Origin: Cyrtodaria siliqua
Taxonomy: Eukaryota > Mollusca > Bivalvia > Adapedonta > Hiatellidae
NCBI GenBank assembly: GCA_037043455.1
Contig: JAWPHD010010319.1
Location: 1 to 64,000, forward strand
Reading direction: 5' to 3'
Length of the DNA: 64,000 bases
Shown here: one piece after another, positions 12,126 to 25,282 of the stretch
Numbering within the stretch: position 1 is the stretch's first letter
How the letters are laid out: each line of letters starts with the position of its first letter
The notes under the pieces: model-generated
Databases searched by the model: none
What the model was told of the DNA's origin: nothing
The model's input: only the letters and a program-made list of their open reading frames with translations
Made by a program: the position numbers and the translations under genes

Positions 12126-12458
12126 TTCTATCCCTATTAAACGTAGCTTCTTCTTCCTTAACCGACTGGCCCATGTGGTCCCCGCCGGGTAAAATTCTAA
12201 ACTGGCAGACGGGTAGAATTCCACCAAATCCATGATGGCCATGTCAGTTTTATTATGCTCATTAAATAGCCCCTGTTTAGATTCAGAATGACAACTGGAT
12301 ATTTCATTATTATTATTCTAATGCCTAAATCCCAATTAGTTAATACTTTCTATTTATGTTTTAAAAACGTCGTTTTATGCCAGTTTATACTGGACAAAAG
12401 CCATTTAGAAATTCCCAATTGGTAGCTTCTAGATTCTAAAACATCTTTTCTTAAAACT
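12122..12458. other. Intergenic sequence, nothing recognised
   Basis: AT-rich, no supported gene or repeat. Confidence 0.5.
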
Positions 12459-13300
12459 ACTTCCTAGTTCCTAGTTCCTAAGCAGTTAGTTCTTCCTAGT
12501 TTCTATGCAGTTACTAGTTTCTTAACAGTTCCTAGATCATTCACAGGTCAGAGTTCCTAAGCAGTTCCTAAGCAGTTACTACTTCCTATATACTTAGTAT
12601 GCAGTTACGATTCCTCTTTCTGAAACAGCTCCTTAACAGTACCTAGTTCCTAAGCATTTCCTAGTCCCTAAGCAGTTATTAGTTCCAAATTCCTAGTTCA
12701 TAACACATAAGCAGTTCTTAGGCCTTAAGCAGTTCTGAGTTCATAAGCAGTTTCTAGTTCCTAAGTAGTACCTATTTCCAAGTCCCTAGTTCCTAAGCAG
12801 TTCCTACACCTAATCAATTCCCAGTTCCTAAGTAGTTCTTAGTTCCAACGTCTCTGGTTTCTGAGCAGTTCTTAGTCCAAAATCCCTAGTTCCTAAGCAG
12901 TTTCTAGTTCCTAAGCAGTTCTTCGTTCCAAGTCCCTGGTTCTTAAGCAGTTCTTAGTTCCAAGTCCCTGGTGTATTAACAGTTCCTAAGCAGTTCCTAT
13001 TTCCTACGCAGTTCTTAGTGCCAATTCCCTAGTTCCTAAGCAGTTCTTAGTTCATAATCCCTATTTCCTAAGCGGTTTCTAATCCCTAAACAGTCCCTAG
13101 TTTCTACGTAGTTCTTAGTTCCAAATCCCTATTTCAGCAGCATGTCTTGTTCCAATTTCGCAGTATCTAGTTCCTAAACAGTTTTTAGTTCCTAAGCATT
13201 TCTTAGTTCCAAGTCCCTAGTTCCTAAGCAATTTATAGTTCCTAAGCAGTGTCTAGTTCCTAAATAGTTCCTAAACAGTTTCTTAACCATTCCTAGTAGT
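12459..13300. repeat. Irregular repeat of AGTTCCTAAGCAGTT type
   Basis: Dozens of loosely spaced copies of AGTTCCTAAGCAGTTCTTAG, with many variants (TTCCAAGTCCCTAGTTCCTA). Spacing is irregular, about 15-40 nt, unlike the strict minisatellites elsewhere here. A shorter block in the opposite orientation lies at 13511-13676. No coding potential. Confidence 0.85.
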
Positions 13301-13510
13301 AGGAAGTAGTTACGTCCGAGGAACTAGACTCTATTCTTTTAAGGAAGGATGATTAAGTATCTAAAAACCATCAATTAAGAATCCCTAGGAATTTGTAAAT
13401 GGCCTTTGACCTGTTTGTATATGCACATGAACCTATTTTATTTTAAAAAATAATTAGGAAGTATTAAATGCTTCGGAAGAAATCAGATTTTAAGGAAAGA
13501 TTGTATATCC

Positions 13511-13676
13511 AGAAACTGCTTATGAACTAGAAGAGGTCTTGTTTAGGAACTAGGAACTAATAAGTTTTTAGGAACTAGGAACTGTTTAGGAATTGCCTAG
13601 AAATTGTGAACTAGAAACTGCTTAGGAACTATGCAGTAGAAATTGCTAGGAACTAGAAACTGTTTAGGACTAGGAA
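13511..13676. repeat. Inverted block of the AGTTCCTAAGCAGTT repeat
   Basis: Here the same motif appears as its reverse complement (AACTGCTTAGGAACTA, TTTAGGAACTAGGAACT). With the block at 12459-13300 it forms an imperfect fold-back with a spacer of about 210 nt. Confidence 0.8.
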
Positions 13677-14333
13677 ATAAGTCCCACACATTTAAATGAA
13701 TGACTGGACGTAAATCGTCGTTTTATCATGTCTAATAAATATAACATCTCTAAACAAGAAATAAACGCCATTCGTGTCATTTCTATAGATTTTGATATAA
13801 TTTCAACCAATTTATATCAATTTAATACTTATTTAATAAGACTTTGTATCCTGTTACACGATTTCCCCTTCATTTCCATTTACAGTGAATGACGTTTGTT
13901 ATGTTTAATGCTCCGCTATATAGCACAGAAGTAACAACGATTTAAAACTAATGAAAATGTACTATTATCCTAAATATAACGCACCGAAAAGAGAGCCTTA
14001 TAAAAGCATGAAATATTGTATCGTTATGCACTTCACGAGTTTGAATGGAAACATAAATGTTACAACGTGAAGTCAAACGTGAGTCAGTAATTCTGTTTTT
14101 AAAGGTTTTAAAAAGATCGTCTTTCTCAAACAAACATAGTTTTCGGTTTATTTAATACGTTTTTTAATTGATTCTTTACCTAAACTGTAGAGTAAACACG
14201 CTGCAAACCTGCTTCATTATTTAGATCCAACTATAATGTTTGGTTTCAGAAAAAAATGTGAAGGCGTGCAAGGATAAGTAAACAGTTTTGCTAATGAAAA
14301 TATTAGGAGTATTATGGTGTATTTATATGGCAG
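13677..14333. other. AT-rich intergenic sequence, nothing recognised
   Basis: No supported gene; a 61-codon minus-strand frame (13948-14133) shows no domain. Confidence 0.5.
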
Positions 14334-14873
14334 AAATATTACATAGACGCCAGGACTGTTGTCATGAACTCCAGGAATATTACATAGACGCCAGGACTGT
14401 TGTCGTGAACTCCAGGAATATTACATAGACGCCAGGACTGTTGTCATGAACTCCAGGAATATTACATAGACGCCAGGACTGTTGTCATGAACTCCAGCAA
14501 TATTACATAGACGCCAGGACTGTTGTCATGAACTCCAGCAATATTACATAGACGCCAGGACTGTTGTCATCAACTCCAGCAATATTACATAGACGCCAGG
14601 ACTGTTGTCATCAACTCCAGCAATATTACATAGACGCCAGGACTGTTGTCATCAACTCCAGCAATATTACATAGACGCCAGGACTGTTGTCATCAACTCC
14701 AGCAATATTACATAGACGCCAGGACTGTTGTCATGAACTCCAGGAATATTACATAGACGCCAGGAATGTTGTCATGAACTCCAGGAATATTACATAGACG
14801 CCAGGACTGTTGTCATCAACTCCAGCAATATTACATAGACGCCAGGACTGTTGTCATCAACTCCAGGAATATC
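14334..14873. repeat. 41-bp minisatellite, about 13 copies
   Basis: Nearly identical 41-bp units, AATATTACATAGACGCCAGG followed by ACTGTTGTCATGAACTCCAGG (ACATAGACGC at 14341 and 14382). Variation is confined to a few positions (CATGAACT versus CATCAACT; CCAGGAAT versus CCAGCAAT), so the array is young or well homogenised. No ORF. Confidence 0.96.
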
Positions 14874-15990
14874 ACTGTATTTAGGACTTACCGATTATTA
14901 ATGATTTTTGATTATAGTTTGTAAATATTTGTAGAATTTTGAAAAGTGTTACATTTTGTAATTATTATGTATGTCGCATTCGTAACAACTGTTTTGTATT
15001 ATTGGCCGGTAGCCAAGATTACTCAATAAAGAATTGTCATACAATGATCGATTATTACACTGCACGAAACATAACCCTAACATGACGAACTACGCGCGAC
15101 TTTCTCACATACCTGAAATTTGGTGTAGTAGTTTAAGCAAGATATCACTTTTATTTCATTTGTCTTATTGTTTTGCCTTGTACAACAATAAAACGTTGCA
15201 AAATATAATTAATAACTTTATTAGGTCAGACATATATATAGCTGTCATATGAACGCTGAGCCGGCATTTATTAATTATTCACTAATTATCACACATTGTT
15301 TACCGCATCTTGTAAAATGACAGAAATGTTGTATTAATTATAAATTATTAATTGATGTTACACCTGGATGACTTAGAAATGGTGTTCAAAACGGTAACAA
15401 ATAACATAAAGTGACTACAATTTCTGCATCGTTTGAAAACGCAATGTCGTATTAACATCTTGAAATGCCGCTGGTAATACAAACATATGGAATTAGCATT
15501 ATACCGACAACATATCGTTACATGTTGTGCACGTGAGCTTCATTCGCATCATCTCGGTGAAAAATGTTAAAGTGTCGAAACTGTCATATTGTCTTCAATA
15601 CGGCATCCATACGGCATTCTCTAGTAAGTGTTGCAACACACGTAGGCCAGAAAACACACAAAAAATATGAAAGTATAGGTAGAGCTGTCAACTAATGTTA
15701 TATGTCTGTCGGTCTTGACAAATTAAATGTCCTGTTCTCTTTAATGGGGGACATTTAAGACGTATATATTAATTGAATCAGTGTTTTTGGATAATTAAAA
15801 TCATGACACGTACCGTAGTTTTATAGTTGGTGTTATGCAAAAGCCTTGTTATCTGCTAGTGTAGATTATATAGATGATTTCGCGGGGGGGAAAAGAATAT
15901 TGAAGGATGCATCAAACAACCAAATAATAATATATGTTTTTATAAATATCCTGTGAAAGGAGGATTTGCGTGACTCCTGGCTGCAAAACA
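14874..15990. other. AT-rich intergenic sequence, nothing recognised
   Basis: Apparently single-copy. A 72-codon frame at 15034-15252 and a G7 tract near 15886 are the only notable items; neither suggests a gene. Confidence 0.5.
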
Positions 15991-16262
15991 GGTAACCAGG
16001 CCTAATATGCATCAATCTTTTGAGCACAAGAATCAGACTCAGACTCAAAATCTATTTTTTTTATAAACCCTATCAACACAAACGTATGGGTAAGAATTGC
16101 TATTTTCAGACATTTTGTGTTACATTACCTTTACAATTACTCATTTCTGTAAGTAAGTATAGTAATTTGCTGGTAAAATTGCTTTTATTTGTAATTAAAA
16201 TAACTGAGATTTTTGGTCGATTCTTGTGCTCAAAAGTTTGATGAATATTAGGCCTGGTACCC
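15991..16262. mobile_element. Short inverted-repeat (MITE-like) element
   Basis: The left arm 15991-16034 (GGTAACCAGGCCTAATATGC ... TTTTGAGCACAAGAATC) is repeated in reverse orientation at 16219-16261 (GATTCTTGTGCTCAAAAG ... AGGCCTGGTACC) with only a few mismatches. The interior of about 185 nt is AT-rich and non-coding. Outer bases read CAGG(G/T) on both ends, and AAAACAGG occurs just outside or at both ends, so the exact termini and target-site duplication are ambiguous. The structure suggests a non-autonomous DNA element; the superfamily is not assignable from this alone. Confidence 0.65.
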
Positions 16263-16720
16263 TGGAAAACAGGTTAAATGTGGAAGAAGTAAGGGTGTTA
16301 ATCAGTACACTTGGCTTTAGTTTCATATGAAACATGCAAATGCACTAAATTATGCGCCTTGTTCCACTCGGGTTAAGTGTTGTTTGTAAAATAGTTCGAT
16401 CTGGAAACTCGGCAGGTTTTTTGTTGTATTAATTATAACAAATAATTCATGTATGGTTTTAGGCTATAGACTTGCTTTGTTTGAAATAACACTGTTATTG
16501 AATTATGTATACCACTGATAGCGTCAATGAAGAACTAACGTAGATTATCAAGAGGGATAATTTTTTATTGCAAACTTATATGTGAAAAAATATTAAATTT
16601 AGCAGCAAATTGTGAACAATACAGTATTAATAAACATTTTATTCAAATTATCTTCTTTTAAAAAATTTAGATTCCCTTTTCCACAGTTCGGGTTTAACGA
16701 AAGACAAACGTATCTCTCCT
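16263..16720. other. AT-rich intergenic sequence, nothing recognised
   Basis: No gene or repeat seen before the satellite block begins. Confidence 0.5.
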
Positions 16721-17948
16721 GAATCACAGTGTCGCTAAATAATACACCATCGCTTACCAGGTATCATAACGGTATCCCGAGACCAGTGTTACTCCGGGTT
16801 GCGAGAATGATTCATAGTGTTGGTGAATAATACACCATCGCTTACCAAAGTATCATAACGGTATCCCGAGACCAGTGTTACTCCGAGTTGTGAGAATGAT
16901 TCATAGTGTTGGTGAATAATACATCATCGCTTACCAGAGTATCATAACGGTATCCCGAGACCAGTGTTACTCCGGGTTGCGAGAATGATTCATAGTGTTG
17001 GTGAATAATACATCATCGCTTACCAGACTATCATAACGGTATCACGAGACCAGAGTTACTCCGAGTTGTGAGAATGATTCATAGTGTTGGTGAATAATAC
17101 ATCATCGCTTACCAGAGTATCATAACGGTATCCCGAGACCTGTGTTACTCCGGGTTGCGAGAATGATTCATAGTGTTGGTGAATAATACATCATCGCTTA
17201 CCAGACTATCATAACGGTATCCCGAGACCAGTGTTACTCCGGGTTGCGAGAATGATTCATAGTGTTGGTGAATAATACATCATCGCTTACCAGACTATCA
17301 TAACGGTATCCCGACACCAGTGTTACTCCGGGTTGTGAGAATGATTCATAGTGTTGGTGGATAATACATCATCGCTTACCAGAGTATCATAACGGTATCC
17401 CGAGACCAGTGTTACTCCGGGTTGTGAGAATGATTCATAGTGTTGGTGAATAATACATCATCGCTTACCAGACTATCATAACGGTATCCCGAGACCAGTG
17501 TTACTCCGGATTGAGAGAATAATTCATAGTGTTGGTGAAAAATACATCATCGCTTACCAGAGTATCATAACGGTATCCCGAGACCAGTGTTACTCTGGGT
17601 TGAGAGAATGATTCATAGTGTTGGTGAATAATACATCATCGCTTACCAAAGTATCATAACGGTATCCCGAGACCAGTGTTACTCCGGGTTGAGAGAATAA
17701 TTCATAGTGTTGGTGAAAAATACATCATCGCTTACCAGAGTATCATAACGGTATCCCGAGACCAGTGTTACTCAGGGTTGCGAGAATGATTCATAGTGTT
17801 GGTAAATAATACATCATCGCTTACCAGACTATCATAACGGTATCACGAGACCAGAGTTACTCCGAGTTGTGAGAATGATTCATAGTGTTGGTGAATAATA
17901 CATCATCGCTTACCAGAGTATCATAACGGTATCCCGAGACCAGTGTTA
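16721..17948. repeat. Satellite C, block 1: 89-bp array, about 14 copies
   Basis: 89-bp units (CATCGCTTACC at 16836 and 16925). Each contains all of the 48-bp satellite D monomer (GAGACCAGTGTTACTCCGGG ... TAACGGTATCCC) with 41 extra bases, GTGTTGGTGAATAATACATC ... CGCTTACCAGAG, placed between ATTCATA and TCATAACGG. The first unit (16721-16790) is degenerate, marking the array edge. No ORF of note. Confidence 0.95.
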
Positions 17949-18990
17949 CTCCGAGTTATGCAAATGAATCACAACGGTATCCCGAGACCAGTGATACTCC
18001 GGCTAGTGATAATGATTCACAACGGTATCAGGAGACCAGTGATACTCCGGGTTGTGAGAATGAATCACAAAGGTATCCTGAGACCATTGTTACTCCGGGT
18101 TGTGAGAATGAATCACAACGATATCCCGATACCAGTGATACTCCGATTTGTGATAATTAATAACAACGGTATCCCGCGACCAGTGTTACTTCGGGTTGTG
18201 AGAATGAATCACAACGGTATCCCGAGAGCAGTGTTACTCTGGCTTGTGAGAGTGAATCACAACCGTATCCCGAGATCATTGTTACTCCGGGTTTTGAGAA
18301 TGAATCTCAACGGTATCCGGAGACCAGTGTTACTACGAGTTGCGAGAATGAATCACAACGGTATCCCGAGACCAGTGATACTCCTGAGTTGTGAGAATCA
18401 ATCACAGCGGTATACCGAGATCAGTGATACTCGGAGATATGAGAATGAATCGCAAAGGTATCCCGAGAACAGTGATACTCCAGATTGTGAGAATTAATCA
18501 CAATGGTATGCCAAGACCATTGAAATTCCGAGTTGTGAGATATCCCGAGACCAGTGATACTCCGAGTTGTGAGAACGAATCACAACGATATTCCAAAACC
18601 AGTGATACTCCGGCTTGTGAAAATGAATCACAACGGTAACCCGAGACCATTGATACTTCGAGTTGTGAAAATGAATCATCACAACGATATTAAGAAATCA
18701 GTGATACTCCGAGTTGAGTTGTGAGAATGAATCACGACGGTATCCCGAGACTATTGTTACTCCGAGTTGTGAGAATGAATCGCAATGGTATCCCGAGACC
18801 AGTGCTACTCCGAATTCTGAGAATGAATCACTACGGCGTCCCGAGACCAGTGATAATCCGAGTTCTGAGAATGAATCAAAACGGTATCACAAAACCATTG
18901 TTACTCCGAAGTTGCGAGAATGAATTACAACTGTATCCCGACACCAGAGTTACTCCGATATTTGAGAATCAATAACAACGGTATCCCGAG
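17949..18990. repeat. Satellite D, block 1: 48-bp array
   Basis: About 21 diverged 48-bp monomers (core CCGAGTTGTGAGAATGAATC, ACAACGGTATCCCGAGACCA) between two blocks of the 89-bp satellite. The order of variant monomers parallels the start of block 2 near 20.06-20.40 kb and a second stretch near 21.36-21.84 kb, showing that multi-monomer segments were copied. Open frames (17943-18497 and others) result from the 16-codon period. Confidence 0.94.
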
Positions 18991-20058
18991 ACCAGTGTTA
19001 CTCCGGGTTGAGAGAATAATTCATAGTGTTGGTGAAAAATACATCATCGCTTACCAGAGTATCATAACGGTATCCCGAGACCAGTGTTACTCCGGGTTGC
19101 GAGAATGATTCATAGTGTTGGTGAATAATACATCATCGCTTACCAGACTATCATAACGGTATCACGAGACCAGAGTTACTCCGAGTTGTGAGAATGATTC
19201 ATAGTGTTGGTGAATAATACATCATCGCTTACCAGAGTATCATAACGGTATCCCGAGACCAGTGTTACTCCGGGTTGTGAGAATGATTCATAGTGTTGGT
19301 GAATAATACATCATCGCTTACCAGAGTATCATAACGGTATCCCGAGACCAGTGTTACTCCGGGTTGTGAGAATGATTCATAGTGTTAGTGAATAATACAT
19401 CATCGCTTACCAGAGTATCATAACGGTATCCCGAGACCAGTGTTACTCCGGGTTGTGAGAATGATTCATAGTGTTGGTGAATAATACAACATCGCTTACC
19501 AGACTATCATAACGGTATAGACCAGTGTTACTCCGGGTTGTGAGAATGATTCATAGTGTTGGTGAATAATACATCATCGCTTACCAGAGTATCATAACGG
19601 TATCCCGAGACCAGTGTTACTCCGGGTTGTGAGAATGATTCATAGTGTTGGTGAATAATACACCATCGCTTACCAGAGTATCATAACGGTATCCCGAGAC
19701 CAGAGTTACTCCGGGTTGTGAGAATGATTCATAGTGTTGGTGAATAATACATCATCGCTTACCACACTATCATAACGGTATCCCGAGAGCAGTGTTACTC
19801 CGGGTTGAAAGAATAATTCATAGTGTTGGTGAAAAATACATCATCGCTTGCCAGAGTATCATAACGGTATCCCGAGACCAGTGTTACTCCGGGTTGCGAG
19901 AATGATTCATAGTGTTGGTAAATAATACATCATCGCTTACCAGACTATCATAACGGTATCACGAGACCAGAGTTACTCCGAGTTGTGAGAATGATTCATA
20001 GTGTTGGTGAATAATACATCATCACTTACCAGAGTATCATAACGGTATCCCGACACCA
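18991..20058. repeat. Satellite C, block 2: 89-bp array, about 12 copies
   Basis: A second run of the 89-bp unit. Variants match block 1 closely (for example the GAAAAATACATCATCGC and ATCACGAGACCAGAGTTACT units), so the two blocks probably arose by segmental copying of one. It joins satellite D at 20,059 within a monomer, with no intervening unrelated DNA. Confidence 0.95.
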
Positions 20059-23000
20059 GTGTTACTCCGAGTTATGAAAATGAATCACAACGGTATCCCG
20101 AGACCAGTGATACTCCGGCTAGTGATAATGATTCACAACGGTATCAGGAGACCAGTGATACTCCGGGTTGTGAGAATAAATCACAAAGGTATCCTGAGAC
20201 CATTGTTACTCCGGGTTGTGAGAATGAATCACAACGATATCCCGATACCAGTGATACTCCGAGTTGTGAGAATTAATAACAACGGTATCCCGAGACCAGT
20301 GCTACTTCGGGTTGTGAGAATGAATCACAACGGTATCCCGAGAGCAGTGTTACTCTGGCTTGTGAGAGTGAAGCACAACCGTATCCCGAGATCATTGTTA
20401 CTCCGGTTTTTGAGAATGAATCTCAACGGTATCCCAAGACCAGTGATACTCCGAGTTGTGGGAATGAATCACAACGGTATCACGAGACCAGTGATACTCC
20501 GAGTTGTGGGAATGAATCACAACGGTATCACGAGACCAGTGATACTCCGAGTTGTGAGAATGAATCACAACGGTATCCCGAGACCAGTGATACTCCGAGT
20601 TGTGAGAATTAATCACAATGGTATCCCAAGACCATTGAAATTCCGAGTTGTGAGATATCCCGAGACCAGTGATACTCCGAGTTGTGAGAACGAATCACAA
20701 CGATATCCCGAAAACAGTGATACTCCGGCTTGTGAAAATGAATCACAACGGTATCACGAGACCAGTAATACTCCGAGTTGTGGGAATGAATCACAACGGT
20801 ATCACGAGACCAGTGATACTCCGAGTTGTGAGAATGAATCACAACGGTATCCCGAGACCAGTGATACTCCGAGTTGTGAGAATGAATCACAGCGGTATCC
20901 CGAGGTCAGTGTTACTCCGGCTTGTGAGAATGAACCACAAAGGTATCCCGAGACCAGTGTTACTGCGAGTTGTGAGAATGATTCACAACGATATCCCGAG
21001 ACCATTGTTCCTCCGGTTTGTGAGAATGAATCAAAACGGTATCCCGAGACCAGTGTTACTCCGATCTGTGAGAATGAATCACAACGGTATCCCAAGACCA
21101 ATGATACTCCGAGTTGTGAGAATGAACTCTCAACGATATCATGAGACCAGTGATACTCCTAGTTGTAAGAATGAATCAGAACGGTATCCCAAGACCAGTG
21201 ATACTCCGAGTTGTGGGAATGAATCACAACGGTATCACGAGACCAGTGATACTCCGAGTTGTGGGAATGAATCAAAACGGTATCACGAGACCAGTGATAC
21301 TCCGAGTTGTGAGAATGAATCACAACGGTATCCCGAGACCAGTGATACTCCGAGTTGTGAGAATTAATCACAATGGTATCCCAAGACCATTGAAATTCCG
21401 AGTTGTGAGATATCCCGAGACCAGTGATACTCCGAGTTGTGAGAACGAATCACAACGATATCCCGAAAACAGTGATACTCCGGCTTGTGAAAATAAATCA
21501 CAACGGTAACCCGAGACCATTGATACTTCGAGTTGTGAAAATGAATCATCACAACGATATTAAGAAATCAGTGATACTCCGAGTTGTGAGAATGAATCAC
21601 GACGGTATCCCGAGACTATTGTTACTCCGAGTTGTGAGAATGAATCGCAATGTAATCCCGAGACCAGTGCTACTCCGAATTCTGAGAATGAATCACTACG
21701 GTGTCCCGAGACCAGTGATAATCCGAGTTCTGAAAATGAATCACAACGGTATCACAAAACCATTGTTACTCCGAAGTTGTGAGAATGAATTACAACTGTA
21801 TCCCGACACCAGAGTTACTCCGATATTTGAGAATCAATTACAACGGTATCACGAGACCAGTGCTACTCCGAGTTGTGAGAATGTATCACAGCGGTATCCC
21901 GACACCATTGCTACTCCGAGTTGTGAGAATGAATCACAACGATATCCAGAGACCTGTGATACTCCAAGTTGTGAGAAAGAACCACACCGGTATCTCGAGA
22001 CCAGTGATACTCCGGCTTCTGAGGATGAATAACAACTGTATCTCGAGACCAGTGTTACTGCGAGTTGTGAGAATGAATCACAACGGTATCCCGAGACCAC
22101 TGTTACTCCGAGCTGTGAGAATGAATCACAACGATATCTCGAGAATAGTGTTACTCCGGTTTGTGAGAATGAATGCCAACGGTATCCCGGGACCAGTGTT
22201 ACTCCGATCTGTGAGAATGAATCACAACGGTATCCCGAGACCAGTGATACTCCGAGTTGTGAGAATGAACTCTCAACGATATAAAGAGACAAGAGATACT
22301 CCGAGTTGTGAGAATGAATCGCAACGGTATCCAGAGACCATTGTTACTCCGAGTTATGATAATGAATCATAACGGTATCCCGAGACCAGTGATACTCCGA
22401 GTTGTGGGAATGAATCACAACGGTATCACGAGACCAGTGACACTCCGAATTGAGAGAATGAATCACAACGGTATCCCAAGACCATTGACACTACGGCTTG
22501 AGAGAATGGATCACAACCGTATCCCGAAGCCAGTGTTACTCCGAGTTGTGATGAATCACAACGGTATCCCGATACCAGTGATAATACGAGTTGTGAGAAT
22601 GAATCACAACGGTATCACGAGACCATTGTTTCTCCGAGTTGTGAGAATTAATCACAACTGTACCCCGAGACCAGTGTTACTCCGAGTTGTGAGAATGAAT
22701 CACAACGGTATCCCGATATCATTGTTACTCTTAGTTGTGAGAATGAATCACAACGGTATCCAGAGACCAGTGATACTCCAAGTTGTGAGAATGAATCACA
22801 ACGATATTCCGAGACCAGTGATACTCCGAGTTCAGAGAATGAACCACAGTGGTATCTCGAGACTAGTGATACTCCGGCTTCTGAGGATGATTCACAACTG
22901 TATCTCGAGACCAGTGTTACTCCGGATTGTGAGAATGAACCACAAAGGTATCCCGAGACCAGTGTTACTGCGAGTTGTGAGAATGATTCACAACGATATC

Positions 23001-25282
23001 CCGAGACCATTGTTCCTCCGGTTTGTGAGAATGAATCATAACGGTATCCCGAGACCAGTGATACTCCGAGTTGTGGGAATGAATCACAACGGTATCACGA
23101 GACCAGTGATACTCCGAGTTGTGGGAATGAATCACAACGGTATCACGAGACCAGTGATACTCCGAGTTGTGAGAATGAATCACAACGATATCCCCAGACC
23201 AGTGATACTCCGAGTTGTGAGAATGAATAACAGCGGTATCCCGAGGTCAGTGTTACTCCGGCTTGTGAGAATGAATCACAACGGTATTCCGAGACCGGTA
23301 ATACTACGAGTTGTGATAATGAATCACAGCGGTATCCCGGGGTCAGTGTTATGCCGGCTTTTGAGAATGAATCACAATCGTTTTCCGAGACCAGTGATAC
23401 TCCGATTAGTGAGAATGAATCATAACGGTATCCCGAAACCAGTGTTATCCGAGTTGTGAGAATGAATTTAAATGGTATCTCGAGACCAGTGATACTCCGA
23501 GTTGTGATAATGAATCACAGATGTATCCCGGGGTCAGTGTTACTCCGGCTTGTGAGAATGAATCACAATCGTTTCCCGAGACCATTGTTACTCCGAGTTG
23601 TTATTATTAATCACAACGATATCTCGAAACTATTGTTACTCCGAGTTGTGAGAATGAATCACATCGGTTTCACGAGACCAGTGATACTCCGAGTAGTGAA
23701 AAGGAATCACACCGTTATCCCCAGACCAGTGATACTCCGGCTTGTGAGGATGAATCACAACTGTATCTCGAGACCAGTGTTACTCTTCTTGTGAGAATGA
23801 ATGACTACGGTATCCCGAGACCAGTGATACTCCGCGTTATGAGAATGAATCATAACGGTATCACGGGACCATTGTTATTCCGGCTTTTGAGAATGAATCA
23901 CAACGGTATATCGAGACCAGTGTCAATCCGAGTTGTGAAAATTAATCACAACGTTGTCCCGAGATCAGTGCTACTACGAGTTGTGAGAATGAATTACAAC
24001 GGTATCCCGTTGTCAGTAATACTCCGGCTTGTTAGAATGAATCACAACGGCATCCCGCGACCATTGTTACTCCGAGTTGTGAGAATGACAACGGTAGCTC
24101 GAGACCAGTGATACTCCGAGTTGTGAGAAAGAAAGAGACCGAGACCAGTGATACACATAGTTGTGAAAATGAATAACACCGGTATCCCGAGACCAGTGAT
24201 ACTCCGGCTTGTGAGGATGAATCACAACTGTATCACGAGACCAGTGTTACTCCGGCTTTTGAGAATGAATCACAACGGTATCCCGATAGCAGTGATACTC
24301 CGGGTTGTGAGAATGAATCACAACGGTATCCAGAGATCATTGTTACTCCGGATTGTGAGAATGGACCACAACGGTATCCCGAGACCAGTGTTAGTCCGAG
24401 TTGTGAGAATGAATCACAATGGTATCCCGAGACCAGCGATACTCCGAGTTGTAAGAATTAATCGCAACGATATCCCGAGACTAGTGTTATTCCGAGTTGT
24501 GAGAATGAATCGCAACGGTATCCTGAGACCAGTGTTACTCCGTGTTGTGAGAATGAATCGCAACGGTATCCAAAGACCATTGCTACTCCGAGTTATGAGA
24601 ATGAATCACAACGGTGTCCCGAGACCAGTGATACTCGGAGTTGTGAGAATGAATCACAACGGTATCCCGAGACCAGTGATACTCGGAGTTGTGGGAATGA
24701 ATCACAACGGTATCACGAGGCCAGTGTTACTCCGAGCTGTGAGAATGAATCACAACGATATCCCGAGACCATTGTTCCTACGGTTTGTGAGAATGAACCA
24801 CAACTGTATTTCGAGACCAGTGTTACTCCGGTTTGTGTGAATGAATCACAACGGTATCCCGACCAGTGCTATTCCGATCTGTGAGAATGAATCAAAACAG
24901 TATCCCGAGACGAGTGATACTTCGAGTTGTGAAAATGAATCGCAACGGTATCCCGAGACCATTGTTACTCAGAGTTATGAAAATGAATCAAAATGGTATC
25001 CCGAGACCAGTGTTACTCCGAGCTGTGATGAATCACAACGGTATCCCGAGACCAGTGATACTCCGAATTGTGAGAATGAATCACAACTGTATCCCGAGGA
25101 TCAGTAATACTCGGGCTTGTGAGAATGAATCACAACAGTATCCCGAGACCAGTGCTACTCCGAATTCTCAGAATGAATTGGCAACGGTATCCCGAGACCA
25201 GTGATAATCCGAGTTCAGAAAATGAATCACAACGGTATCCCGAGACCACTGTTACTACGAGTTGTGAGAATGTGTCACTGCC

